Positions 1 through 8,142 of a stretch of DNA of 45,095 nucleotides are shown here, one piece after another. The translations under genes and the position numbers were made by a program. This stretch comes from Oscillospiraceae bacterium (GTDB lineage Bacteria; Bacillota; Clostridia; Oscillospirales; Oscillospiraceae). Positions within the stretch are counted from its first letter, which is position 1; the number at the start of each line of letters is the position of its first letter. The stretch covers positions 1 through 45,095 of the forward strand of contig JAAWHO010000002.1 of the NCBI GenBank assembly GCA_022795905.1, written 5' to 3'. The notes beneath the pieces are model-generated. The model saw nothing but the letters and a program-made list of their open reading frames with translations, searched no databases and was not told the origin of the DNA.

Positions 1-134
1 TGGCAAATACGGCGAAAAAGCATCGAAACAGGACAAACCAGCCGCGCCGGAGCACCGCCGCTCTATGTCGTGCGGCACCGGCATTTTCCGGCGCGGCTGG
101 TCTTTATGGATAGCTTTTACACAGGAGGTATTCT

Positions 135-305
135 GTGAATAGTAATCAATCTAAAAAAACGATTTGCGTTGATGGGCATGAAATATCCATCAGCTTTAAC
201 GATACTCCCAACACTGTCGTAATCAATCAGGTCAAGCAGATTCTCTTGGCGTCTTTCATCGCCAACTCATCCAAGCCGCAGACCAGCGGCATCCTTGCAA
301 TTTAA
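135..305 (+). CDS. Small hypothetical protein (56 aa, GTG start) upstream of the recombinase, probably mobile-element encoded
   Basis: AGGAGG-like RBS at 122-128, GTG at 135; reads VNSNQSKKTICVDGHEISISFNDTPNTVVINQVKQILLASFIANSSKPQTSGILAI*. Confidence 0.55.
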   Translation: MNSNQSKKTICVDGHEISISFNDTPNTVVINQVKQILLASFIANSSKPQTSGILAI

Positions 306-426
306 CGGGAATTGAGAGATACTGATAGCGGGGTCATTCCTCGTGTACCTTGACAATCTATCTCTCCTGCGCATTGATTACGTCTTTTGTCCCAGAGATT
401 ATATGAATGAAAGGACGGATCAGTGC

Positions 427-2028
427 ATGGAAAACCGTGTTTATTGCCTTTACAGAGTGTCCACCGACAAGCAGGTGGACTACAACGACAAGAGCCAGGC
501 TGACATCCCTATGCAGAGAAAAGCCTGCCACCGCTTCGCGGAGGAAAAGGGCTGGACCATTATTCACGAGGAACAGGAAGATGGCGTGTCCGGCCATAAG
601 GTCAGAGCTGAGAACCGGGACAAGCTCCAAATCATCAAGGAACACGCCCGCCAGGGGAAGTTCGACATCCTGCTGGTGTTCATGTTTGACCGCATTGGCC
701 GTATCGCAGACGAGACCCCCTTTGTAGTGGAGTGGTTCGTCAAGAACGGCGTACAGGTTTGGAGCACACAGGAGGGGGAGCAGAGGTTTGACAATCATAC
801 CGACAAGCTCACCAATTACATCCGCTTCTGGCAGGCTGACGGTGAGAGCGAAAAGACCTCTATCCGCACCAAAACGGCCCTGGGTCAGTTGGTAGAGGAC
901 GGCGGCTTTAAGGGGGGAATGGCTCCCTATGGCTACGATCTCGTAAAAAACGGGCGGATGAATAAGCGTAAGCATGAACTGTACGAGTTAGCGGTGAATG
1001 AGGCCGAGGCCGCTGTTGTGCGTATCATCTTTGAGAAATACGTCAACGAGGGCTTTGGAGCACAGCGGATCGCCACCTACTTGAACCGTCTGGGCTACCG
1101 AGCCAGGACGGGCAAGAACTGGCATCACGCCACCATTCGGGGTATCATCTGCAACTTGACCTATACTGGTGTTCTGCGCAGTGGCGAGAGCCGTTCCCAG
1201 GTGCTGCCGTATCTACAACTGATTTCACAGGAAATGTTCGATTCCGCACAGCGTATCCGCACGTCTCGTGCCAATGCCGCTGAACAGGACAGGACCGTCC
1301 CCCGGAACATCGGTGGACAGTCCCTTTTGTCGGGCAATGTATTCTGTGGCCACTGCGGGGCGCGGCTGGCACTTACGACTAATGGAAAAGCCTATCCCTG
1401 CGCAGAGGACCCGAACCGGGTCGTGAAGCGTGTCCGCTATATCTGCTATGGCAAGACCCGCAAGCAGACGGAGTGTGATGGACAGACCGGCTACACAGCC
1501 CATATCCTGGATGGTATCATCGACAAAGTAATACGGCAAATCTTTGAGCGGATGAAATCCGTTCCCAAGAGTGAAATCGTCAATGCCCGGTATCGGGATA
1601 AAATGGAGGAGCGGAAGCTGCTGCTCCAGTCCATCCGGGCTGAACACGCGAAAGCCGCCGCAGAATTGGATATGCTGAAAGCAGAAATCATCCAGGTCCT
1701 GCGAGGCGAGAGTACCTTTTCCAAGGAACTGTTGAGCGGCATGGTATCTGAGGCTGAGGCTAAAGCCGCCGCGCTGCAAAAACAGCTTACCACCGCTCAG
1801 ACTGCCTACAATGAGGGACAAGCTGTCCTAAATGCCCTCAACGCACAGTATGATGACATCATCTCCTGGGCGGATATGTACGACCAAGCAAACCTGGAAG
1901 CGAAAAAAATGATTGTCAACTGCCTGATTAAGCGGGTAGAAGTCTGTCGGGACTACAAACTGCATATCGACTTCAATATCGACCTGGAGCAGTTCAGTCT
2001 CGGAATGGATGTGACAGTTGCAGCATAA
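427..2028 (+). CDS. Large serine recombinase (resolvase catalytic domain + recombinase domain + zinc ribbon + coiled coil)
   Basis: ORF 343..2028; internal ATG at 427 (MENRVYCLYRVSTDKQ...) preferred. Motifs YRVSTDKQ, GVSGHKVRAENRDKLQ, FDRIGR, CGHCGARL zinc ribbon, C-terminal coiled coil. Confidence 0.9.
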   Translation: MENRVYCLYRVSTDKQVDYNDKSQADIPMQRKACHRFAEEKGWTIIHEEQEDGVSGHKVRAENRDKLQIIKEHARQGKFDILLVFMFDRIGRIADETPFVVEWFVKNGVQVWSTQEGEQRFDNHTDKLTNYIRFWQADGESEKTSIRTKTALGQLVEDGGFKGGMAPYGYDLVKNGRMNKRKHELYELAVNEAEAAVVRIIFEKYVNEGFGAQRIATYLNRLGYRARTGKNWHHATIRGIICNLTYTGVLRSGESRSQVLPYLQLISQEMFDSAQRIRTSRANAAEQDRTVPRNIGGQSLLSGNVFCGHCGARLALTTNGKAYPCAEDPNRVVKRVRYICYGKTRKQTECDGQTGYTAHILDGIIDKVIRQIFERMKSVPKSEIVNARYRDKMEERKLLLQSIRAEHAKAAAELDMLKAEIIQVLRGESTFSKELLSGMVSEAEAKAAALQKQLTTAQTAYNEGQAVLNALNAQYDDIISWADMYDQANLEAKKMIVNCLIKRVEVCRDYKLHIDFNIDLEQFSLGMDVTVAA

Positions 2029-2034
2029 AACAAA

Positions 2035-2064
2035 AATCTCACTTCCGAAGAAGCGAGATTTCTG
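2035..2064. terminator. Bidirectional intrinsic terminator between the recombinase (+) and tRNA-Ala (-)
   Basis: Hairpin AAATCTCACTTC-CGAA-GAAGCGAGATTT with one G.T pair, T-rich on both sides. Confidence 0.7.
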
Positions 2065-2081
2065 TTTCACTCTCTCAGTGA

Positions 2082-2157
<76 letters not shown>

Positions 2158-2216
2158 ATGTGTGGAAGAGAGTGAGTATTAAGTTTTTGCGGGGGTGGTT
2201 TAACGACTGTGCTGGG

Positions 2217-2240
2217 CTCCCAGCTGAGCTATACCCCCAT
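2217..2240 (-). repeat. Truncated tRNA-Ala 5' fragment, 24-bp direct repeat of 2136-2159
   Basis: CTCCCAGCTGAGCTATACCCCCAT identical at 2136-2159 and 2217-2240 (81-bp offset). Confidence 0.95.
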
Positions 2241-2273
2241 ATTCAATTTCTGCTTTCCTGCTCAACATTGCTT

Positions 2274-2302
2274 ATTATAGCACAGGCCTCAAAAAATGTC
2301 AA
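2274..2302 (-). promoter_or_regulatory. Consensus sigma-A promoter TTGACA-N17-TATAAT (proximal)
   Basis: Minus strand TTGACA TTTTTTGAGGCCTGTGC TATAAT. Confidence 0.9.
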
Positions 2303-2368
2303 GAAAAACTTTTTATCTTTTTTGACCTGTTCTGCTGTCTTAAACACCGGAGCCTCACAGTAATAGTT

Positions 2369-2397
2369 ATTATACGATAGTCCGCATCAAATGTCAA
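2369..2397 (-). promoter_or_regulatory. Consensus sigma-A promoter TTGACA-N17-TATAAT (distal)
   Basis: Minus strand TTGACA TTTGATGCGGACTATCG TATAAT. Confidence 0.9.
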
Positions 2398-2485
2398 GCC
2401 CCAATTTGAAATATTTTCTGCGTATTTATTGGCGTACAGTGCAGCTGCGGCGCCAGGGAGCCCCCTCCCGGGGGCTCCCCTCCCG

Positions 2486-3715
2486 TCACTCCCGCAGCAC
2501 TGCCACAAATTGGATCACGCCCTCCGCCGGACACTCCGCCCGGATAGTCCCCTTATGGGCCTCCACAATCCCCCTGACGATGGACAGCCCCACACCGAAG
2601 CCCCCGGTCTGCTTGGACCGGGAGCGGTCCGGCCGGTAGAAGCGGTCAAAAAGCCTGTCCAGCTCCGCCGTGTCCAGCCCGGCACAGGGATTGGACACTA
2701 TGAGCACCGGCCCCTTTTTCGACTTCTCCAGCGCAAGATGGATCACACTGCCCTCGTCGGCATATTTGACGGCGTTGTCCAGCAGAACCGACACCAGCTG
2801 CCGGATTGCGTACTCATCTCCGCAGCAGGAGAGGCCGGGGGCGGCGTCCGCCTCCAGCGCGTGCCCCCTGACGGCGGCAAAGTCCCGGAAGGACTCCGCC
2901 GTCTCCGTCACCACGCCGCTGATATCGAATCTGGCAAACCGTGCAGGCGGCTTCTCCTCGTCCAGCCGGGCCAGCGTGACCAGATCGTTCACCAGCTCCG
3001 ACAGTTTCTCCGTCTGGGCCTGGGCCTTGCCGATCCACTTCTGCTCCCCCACCTCCATCTCCAGTACCTTCAGGCTGGTGGCGATGACTGTCAGCGGCGT
3101 TTTCAGCTCATGGCTGGCGTCTGTAATAAACTGCTTTTGCTTTTCCACGCTCCTCACGGTGGGCTCGATGGCCTTTTTGGAGAAGAACCAAATCAGGAGA
3201 TAGACCAGGGCCACGCAGGCCGCCGCCACCAAAAGGGAGATAACCGCGAAGGTCCGCATGGAATGCAGCTCCCGCTGGCAGTCCAGAAAGACGGCCATAT
3301 ATCGGTCCTCCCCAGCGCGGATTACATAATATTTGTACTGCTCCCTGTACCCCATACCCTCCCCCCGGCCCAAGGCGGCGGCCAGGAAGCGGCCCGTGTC
3401 TTCCTCCGTGACAGCGGCGATATGCCGCATATCGGCCATATCCAGCGTGCCGTCTCCGCTGTAGTACAGCACGAAGTACCGGGTGGAATAGGGCGTCTCC
3501 GGCGTGAACTGCCCCCGGGGCGGCTGCCCCGGCCTCCCGCCGGGGAACTGGGGGATCATGCCCTGGTTGTCGCAGATCATCCGCAGGGTGTCCCCCAGGG
3601 TCTGGTCCGTGGACAGGAAATTGAACACGTTGATGGACAGGGCCATCAGAAGCACCACCAGGGTGACGGAGATCATGGCAATGACGATAAACTGGCGGCG
3701 CAGTCTGTTGATCAT
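2486..3715 (-). CDS. Membrane sensor histidine kinase
   Basis: ORF 2486..3961 trimmed to MINRLRRQF at 3715; TM segments, DASHELKTPLT H-box, N and G boxes; 4-bp overlap with the response regulator. Confidence 0.93.
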   Translation of the reverse strand: MINRLRRQFIVIAMISVTLVVLLMALSINVFNFLSTDQTLGDTLRMICDNQGMIPQFPGGRPGQPPRGQFTPETPYSTRYFVLYYSGDGTLDMADMRHIAAVTEEDTGRFLAAALGRGEGMGYREQYKYYVIRAGEDRYMAVFLDCQRELHSMRTFAVISLLVAAACVALVYLLIWFFSKKAIEPTVRSVEKQKQFITDASHELKTPLTVIATSLKVLEMEVGEQKWIGKAQAQTEKLSELVNDLVTLARLDEEKPPARFARFDISGVVTETAESFRDFAAVRGHALEADAAPGLSCCGDEYAIRQLVSVLLDNAVKYADEGSVIHLALEKSKKGPVLIVSNPCAGLDTAELDRLFDRFYRPDRSRSKQTGGFGVGLSIVRGIVEAHKGTIRAECPAEGVIQFVAVLRE

Positions 3716-4386
3716 CCCGCGTCCTCCAGGGAGTACCCCAGCCCCCGGCTGGCGCGGATGACGGCGGAGGCCCCCACGCCGGCCAGCTTCTTGCGCAAAT
3801 TGGAGATGTGGACCCACACCACGTTGATCTCCGCCTCTGCGTCCCAGCCCCACACCCGCTCCATAATTCGCTCCGCCGAGAGGATCACCCTGGGGGAGCG
3901 CATGAACAGCTCCATAACCTGGAACTCCCGGGCGCTGAGCCGCTCCGTCCGCTCCCCGCACCGGAGGGCGCCTGTCCCGCAGTCCAGCTCCAGGCCGCCG
4001 AAGCGGAGCACCGCAGGCTTGTAGTCCTCTGTCCGCCGCAGCATGGCCCGCACCCGGGCCAGCAGTTCATCTGGAGCAAAGGGCTTGGGCAGGTAGTCAT
4101 CCGCGCCGGAGTTGAATCCCGCCACCCGGTCGTCCTTCTCCCCTCTTGCCGTCAGCAGCATGACGGGCGTGGAGACGCCGCCCTCCCGCAGCCGGGTCAG
4201 CACCTGGAGACCGTCCAGCTTGGGCATCATAATATCCAGGATAATGGCGTCATAGCCGCCCGTGCCGGCGTAATCCAGGGCCGTCCTCCCGTCGTGGACC
4301 GCCTCCACGGTATACTGATTCTTCTCCAGGAACACGGTCAGAGCCTCCGCCAGGTCCAGATCGTCCTCCGCAATTAAAAGGCGCAA
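3712..4386 (-). CDS. OmpR/PhoB-family response regulator
   Basis: MRLLIAEDDLDLAEALTVFL receiver with LDIMMPKLDG, C-terminal winged helix (SAREFQVMELFMRSP...VHISNLRKKL). Confidence 0.95.
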   Translation of the reverse strand: MRLLIAEDDLDLAEALTVFLEKNQYTVEAVHDGRTALDYAGTGGYDAIILDIMMPKLDGLQVLTRLREGGVSTPVMLLTARGEKDDRVAGFNSGADDYLPKPFAPDELLARVRAMLRRTEDYKPAVLRFGGLELDCGTGALRCGERTERLSAREFQVMELFMRSPRVILSAERIMERVWGWDAEAEINVVWVHISNLRKKLAGVGASAVIRASRGLGYSLEDAG

Positions 4387-4412
4387 ATTGATCTCCTCCG
4401 TTTCATATGGGT

Positions 4413-4441
4413 ATTATAAGGCAGACGCCGGAGAACCGCAA
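4413..4441 (-). promoter_or_regulatory. Putative promoter of the response regulator / kinase pair
   Basis: Minus strand TTGCGG-N17-TATAAT; the -35 lies in the loop of the hairpin at 4420-4460. Confidence 0.6.
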
Positions 4442-4460
4442 CTGTTTTCCGGCGTCTGCC
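4420..4460 (-). terminator. 13-bp perfect hairpin after the DUF4956 gene (probable terminator)
   Basis: GGCAGACGCCGGA (4420-4432) / TCCGGCGTCTGCC (4448-4460). Confidence 0.55.
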
Positions 4461-4468
4461 CCCGCGGG

Positions 4469-5134
4469 CTAGAGCGCCTCCCTGGAGGCGATCCTGCCGC
4501 AGACGATATTCAGATTCCCGTTCCGGCAGCGCAGCTCGTCCAGAAACGCCTTGACAGCTCCGATGTCCTTGAGGACCACCCGGTACTCCAGCTCGTAGAG
4601 GGTGCCCATGCTGCTGGTCTTGACCCGGTCCAGCCGGGCGGAGCGGGTATACAGCTGGAACAGGTCGTCAAAAAGGCCCTCGTAGTCCAGGTTCTCCGGG
4701 ATGGTGATCTTCAGCTCCCGCTCGTTCTCGTCGCCTCCGCCGAAGCGCAGCCGGGAGAGGGTCACAATAAATACGGCCATCACGGCGAAAAACAGGGCCG
4801 CCAGCAGCACATACCCCATGCCGGTGGCCAGGCCGATGGTCATGCACAGGAAGATCATGCCGATCTCCCTGGCGGTGCCCGGGGTGGAGCGGAACCGGAC
4901 CAGGCCGAAGGCCCCCGCCACGGCCACGCCGGTGCCGATGTTCCCGTTGACCAGCATGATGATGACCTGCACCACCGCCGGGAGCATGGCCAGGGTGACG
5001 GCAAAGCTCTGGGTATAACTGCTCCTGTACATACACAGCATGGCGATCCCCAGCCCCAGCAGCAGGGAGGCCGCAGTACAGATAAAGAACGCGCTGATGG
5101 TAATTTCCGTTCCGGCAATAATCGAATCAAGCAC
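4469..5134 (-). CDS. DUF4956 domain-containing membrane protein
   Basis: Multiple TM helices then GTGVAVAGAFGLVRFRSTPGTAREIGMIF; overlaps the VTC gene by 8 bp. Confidence 0.85.
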   Translation of the reverse strand: MLDSIIAGTEITISAFFICTAASLLLGLGIAMLCMYRSSYTQSFAVTLAMLPAVVQVIIMLVNGNIGTGVAVAGAFGLVRFRSTPGTAREIGMIFLCMTIGLATGMGYVLLAALFFAVMAVFIVTLSRLRFGGGDENERELKITIPENLDYEGLFDDLFQLYTRSARLDRVKTSSMGTLYELEYRVVLKDIGAVKAFLDELRCRNGNLNIVCGRIASREAL

Positions 5135-5867
5135 AGGCGGGGACCTCCTTCCGGGCAGCTCCGGGCAGGACCCGGGACAGGATATTCCGCGTGTACCAGG
5201 CGCCGTACTTGGAGAAGGACGTGTGGAACGCGCCCAGCTCGCTGAGCAGATGAGCCAGCCAGACGGGAGCGGTGCCGGGGATCTTGATCTCCATGAGGAT
5301 CCGGTCGGAGGAGAGGATCGGCTCCCCGTAATCGCCGGCGCGCAGGTCCAGCTCCCGGTCCCGCCACCGCAGGTTCGTATCGAAGGTGACCCGCAGCTCC
5401 GGGTTCTCCAGCCCCGCGAAGGCGATCCGGTCGTAGGCGATGTACACCTTAGGCGACGGGCGGTAGGTGTGCATGAACCAGTCGATCTCCCGGCAGATCT
5501 GGTCCTCCCGGGCCGGCGCGGCTCCCTCGTGGAGGTAGGAGGCCGCGCCGGCAGCCGTCATAACCGTGCGGCGCTTATAGACGATGCTGTCATACTTCTT
5601 TTTCAGCTCTACAAAGACGTCGCTCCGGTCCTCCGGCACACCGTAGCTGCGCACCCGCAGCTTTTCCTTATAGATCGGCTTCTCCAGCGACGCCCGGATA
5701 AGCCGGTAGTCGTCTGTATCGTAATAGACGTTGCAGATGGTGTAGCGGCCAAACTCGTCGGCACGCATATGGCGCTCCATCCCTTTCAGCATTCCCGCAA
5801 ACTGCTCCGGCGTCAGCATATACTTTTTTTCATAGCGCTTGAAGCAGAACTGCATTTTTCCAGCCAT
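5127..5867 (-). CDS. VTC-domain polyphosphate polymerase-like protein
   Basis: RYEKKYMLTPEQ, YYDTDDYRLI, KEKLRVRSYG, VFVELKKKYDSIVYKRR, ILMEIKIPG. Confidence 0.88.
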   Translation of the reverse strand: MAGKMQFCFKRYEKKYMLTPEQFAGMLKGMERHMRADEFGRYTICNVYYDTDDYRLIRASLEKPIYKEKLRVRSYGVPEDRSDVFVELKKKYDSIVYKRRTVMTAAGAASYLHEGAAPAREDQICREIDWFMHTYRPSPKVYIAYDRIAFAGLENPELRVTFDTNLRWRDRELDLRAGDYGEPILSSDRILMEIKIPGTAPVWLAHLLSELGAFHTSFSKYGAWYTRNILSRVLPGAARKEVPACA

Positions 5868-5913
5868 AAATGAACCCCCTTGCTGTTTTCTTGGGACAGC
5901 ATACAGGCTCTTC

Positions 5914-5930
5914 CTAAAGGGAAGCTAAAG
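5914..5930 (-). promoter_or_regulatory. Direct-repeat box CTTTAG-N5-CTTTAG (minus orientation) upstream of the VTC gene
   Basis: Plus strand CTAAAGGGAAGCTAAAG; 11-bp period; second repeat starts 16 nt before the -10-like TATGCT (5903-5898). Confidence 0.65.
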
Positions 5931-5982
5931 ATCCGGCCCGAGGGCGTGAATATTTTGTAAACTCCCCGGAGCCGTCCCCCGC

Positions 5983-5999
5983 CTTTAGGTGCCCTTTAG
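5983..5999 (+). promoter_or_regulatory. Direct-repeat box CTTTAG-N5-CTTTAG (plus orientation) upstream of the DUF4353 gene
   Basis: CTTTAGGTGCCCTTTAG; 11-bp period; second repeat starts 16 nt before the -10-like TATAAA (6010-6015). Confidence 0.7.
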
Positions 6000-6058
6000 G
6001 TTTGCCGGATATAAATAGCGCAGTCCACGGGACAAAAAGCCACAAGGAGGTTTTCCAT

Positions 6059-8044
6059 ATGAAATATCCCAAGCGATGGACCGTGCCGCTCCTCTGCGCG
6101 GCCATGCTGCTCTCCGCCTGCGGGGCGGAGAGCGCCGAGACGGAGGGCATCCGCGGCACTTCCGGAGAGACGCCGGCGGAGCTCTCGGGCGCCGCCGAAA
6201 CGGAGGCGCGGACTCCCGCCGGCCTGGACCTGGCGGGGGCCACAGTCATCACTCTCTCCGGCAGCGGCGCTTCCATAGAGGGCGCGGGCGCGTCGGCAGA
6301 GGGCGGCGTCGTCACCATCACCGCCGCCGGCACCTACGCGGTCAGCGGCTCCCTGACGGACGGCCGCATCATCGTCAACGCCCCCGAGGAGGACGTGACG
6401 GTGGCGCTCAGCGGCGCGGACATCACCTGCTCTTACGGCAGCCCTCTGTACATCTATAAGGCCGGCACAGCCGCCGTGCACCTGGCGGAGGGGACGGAAA
6501 ACGCCCTGGCGGACGGCACAAGCTACACCTACGCCGACGAATACTCCTCGGCGGCGGACGAGGAGCCCAACGCCTGCCTGTACAGCAAGGCGGACCTGGT
6601 CATTGAGGGCGCGGGGAGCCTGACGGTGACGGCCAACTTCGACAACGGCATCACCAGCAAGGATACCCTTCAGATTTACGACAGCCGCATCTCGGTCACC
6701 GCGGTCAACAACGGCATCAACGGCAGGGACTCCAACACCATTGACAGCGCGTCTGTCACCGTGTCCTGCGGCGGCGACGCCATCCGCTCCACCAACGACA
6801 CGGACGGGACCCCGGGCTGGGTCAGCGTGTCCAACACCGTGCTGGAGCTGACCGCCGGGGAGGACGGCATCCAGGCGGAAACCGCCCTGGCCATGTCCGA
6901 TGGCAGCTATACGATTACCTCCGGCGGCGGCAGCGGCGTCCAGCCCACCGATGATATCAGCGCCAAGGGCCTCAAGGCGGGAACGTCGCTGACCCTGACC
7001 GGCGGGACCTACACCCTGGACTGCTCCGACGACGCGGTCCACTCCAACGGGGACGTGACGGTGACCGGCGGCAGCTATGTCATTTCCACCGGAGACGACG
7101 CCCTCCATGCCGATGAGGCCCTGGCGGTCTCCGGCGGGGAGCTCGACATTCTGACCTCCTACGAAGGCCTGGAGGGCACCTCCGTGACGATATCCGGCGG
7201 AACCATCCGCATTGTGTCCTCTGACGACGGGGTAAACGCGGCGGGGGGCGCGGACGGCAGCGGCTTCGGCGGCTTTGGCCGGGGGAACGCCTTCGGCGGA
7301 AGCTCCGACGCGTTTATGGAGATATCCGGCGGGTATCTGGTGGTGAAAGCCGGCGGCGACGGGCTGGACTCCAACGGGTCGATCACCATGTCCGGCGGCA
7401 CCGCCATTGTGTGCAGCACCGGCCAAGGCGACGGCGCCCTGGATTCCGACGGCTCCTTTGCCCTCACCGGCGGCACGCTGCTGGCGGTGGACAGCGGCGG
7501 AATGTCCCGGGTCCCCGACCGGGCGGAGCAGTATACGGTCGCCCTGGGGACAGGCGGGGTCCTGCCCGCCGGGACTCTCATGAGCCTGGAGGGCGATGGG
7601 CAGAGGATTGTCTTTCAGCTGCCGGTTGACGGGAGCTGCATCGTGTATTCCTCCCCGGAGCTTGCGGGGGGAGGCGCCTGCACCGTCTCCTATGGCGGCG
7701 ATTACAGCGGCGAGTCCGCTGACGGCCTCTGCTCCGGCGGCGTCTATTCCGGCGGCACGGAGCTGGCGGAGCTGACGCTGACAGACTATGTTACCACCTA
7801 TGGGAGCCTCGGTATGGGCGGACGGCCCGGCGGGAGCATGGGCGGCAGGCCAGACGATGCAATGGGCGGCGCGCCCCGGGGCGGCAGGGACGGCCTGCCG
7901 GCAGGGGACGGGGACTTCGCGGCTCCCCCCGACGGCGAGCCCCCTGAAAGCGGCGGTATGCAGGGCGGCCCGCAGGACCGGAGCGGCCGGGAAGGCCCTC
8001 CGTCGGAAAAGGGAGCGGGCCCGGGAGAGCCCTCCGGCGCATGA
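6059..8044 (+). CDS. Secreted DUF4353-type carbohydrate-binding-domain repeat lipoprotein
   Basis: ORF 6002..8044 trimmed to ATG 6059 after AAGGAGG; lipobox-like LLSACGAES; repeats GGTYTLDCSDDAVHSNGD / GGSYVISTGDDALHADEA; Gly-rich C-terminal tail. Confidence 0.85.
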   Translation: MKYPKRWTVPLLCAAMLLSACGAESAETEGIRGTSGETPAELSGAAETEARTPAGLDLAGATVITLSGSGASIEGAGASAEGGVVTITAAGTYAVSGSLTDGRIIVNAPEEDVTVALSGADITCSYGSPLYIYKAGTAAVHLAEGTENALADGTSYTYADEYSSAADEEPNACLYSKADLVIEGAGSLTVTANFDNGITSKDTLQIYDSRISVTAVNNGINGRDSNTIDSASVTVSCGGDAIRSTNDTDGTPGWVSVSNTVLELTAGEDGIQAETALAMSDGSYTITSGGGSGVQPTDDISAKGLKAGTSLTLTGGTYTLDCSDDAVHSNGDVTVTGGSYVISTGDDALHADEALAVSGGELDILTSYEGLEGTSVTISGGTIRIVSSDDGVNAAGGADGSGFGGFGRGNAFGGSSDAFMEISGGYLVVKAGGDGLDSNGSITMSGGTAIVCSTGQGDGALDSDGSFALTGGTLLAVDSGGMSRVPDRAEQYTVALGTGGVLPAGTLMSLEGDGQRIVFQLPVDGSCIVYSSPELAGGGACTVSYGGDYSGESADGLCSGGVYSGGTELAELTLTDYVTTYGSLGMGGRPGGSMGGRPDDAMGGAPRGGRDGLPAGDGDFAAPPDGEPPESGGMQGGPQDRSGREGPPSEKGAGPGEPSGA

Positions 8045-8071
8045 CGGGCGCCTCCGGCAGGATACTTCAGA

Positions 8072-8114
8072 AAACCACCTGCCCCGCGGCCTGTGGCCGC
8101 GGGGCAGGTGGTTT
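8072..8114. terminator. Bidirectional hairpin, 20-bp perfect stem, 3-nt loop
   Basis: AAACCACCTGCCCCGCGGCC-TGT-GGCCGCGGGGCAGGTGGTTT between convergent genes. Confidence 0.9.
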
Positions 8115-8142
8115 GGCCGGAGAGGCCGCCTCTGTCAGCCGC

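Noticed and set aside
5996-7426. 476-aa minus-strand ORF
   Set aside because: Antisense to the DUF4353 gene; its apparent repeats simply reflect the repeats of the sense gene.
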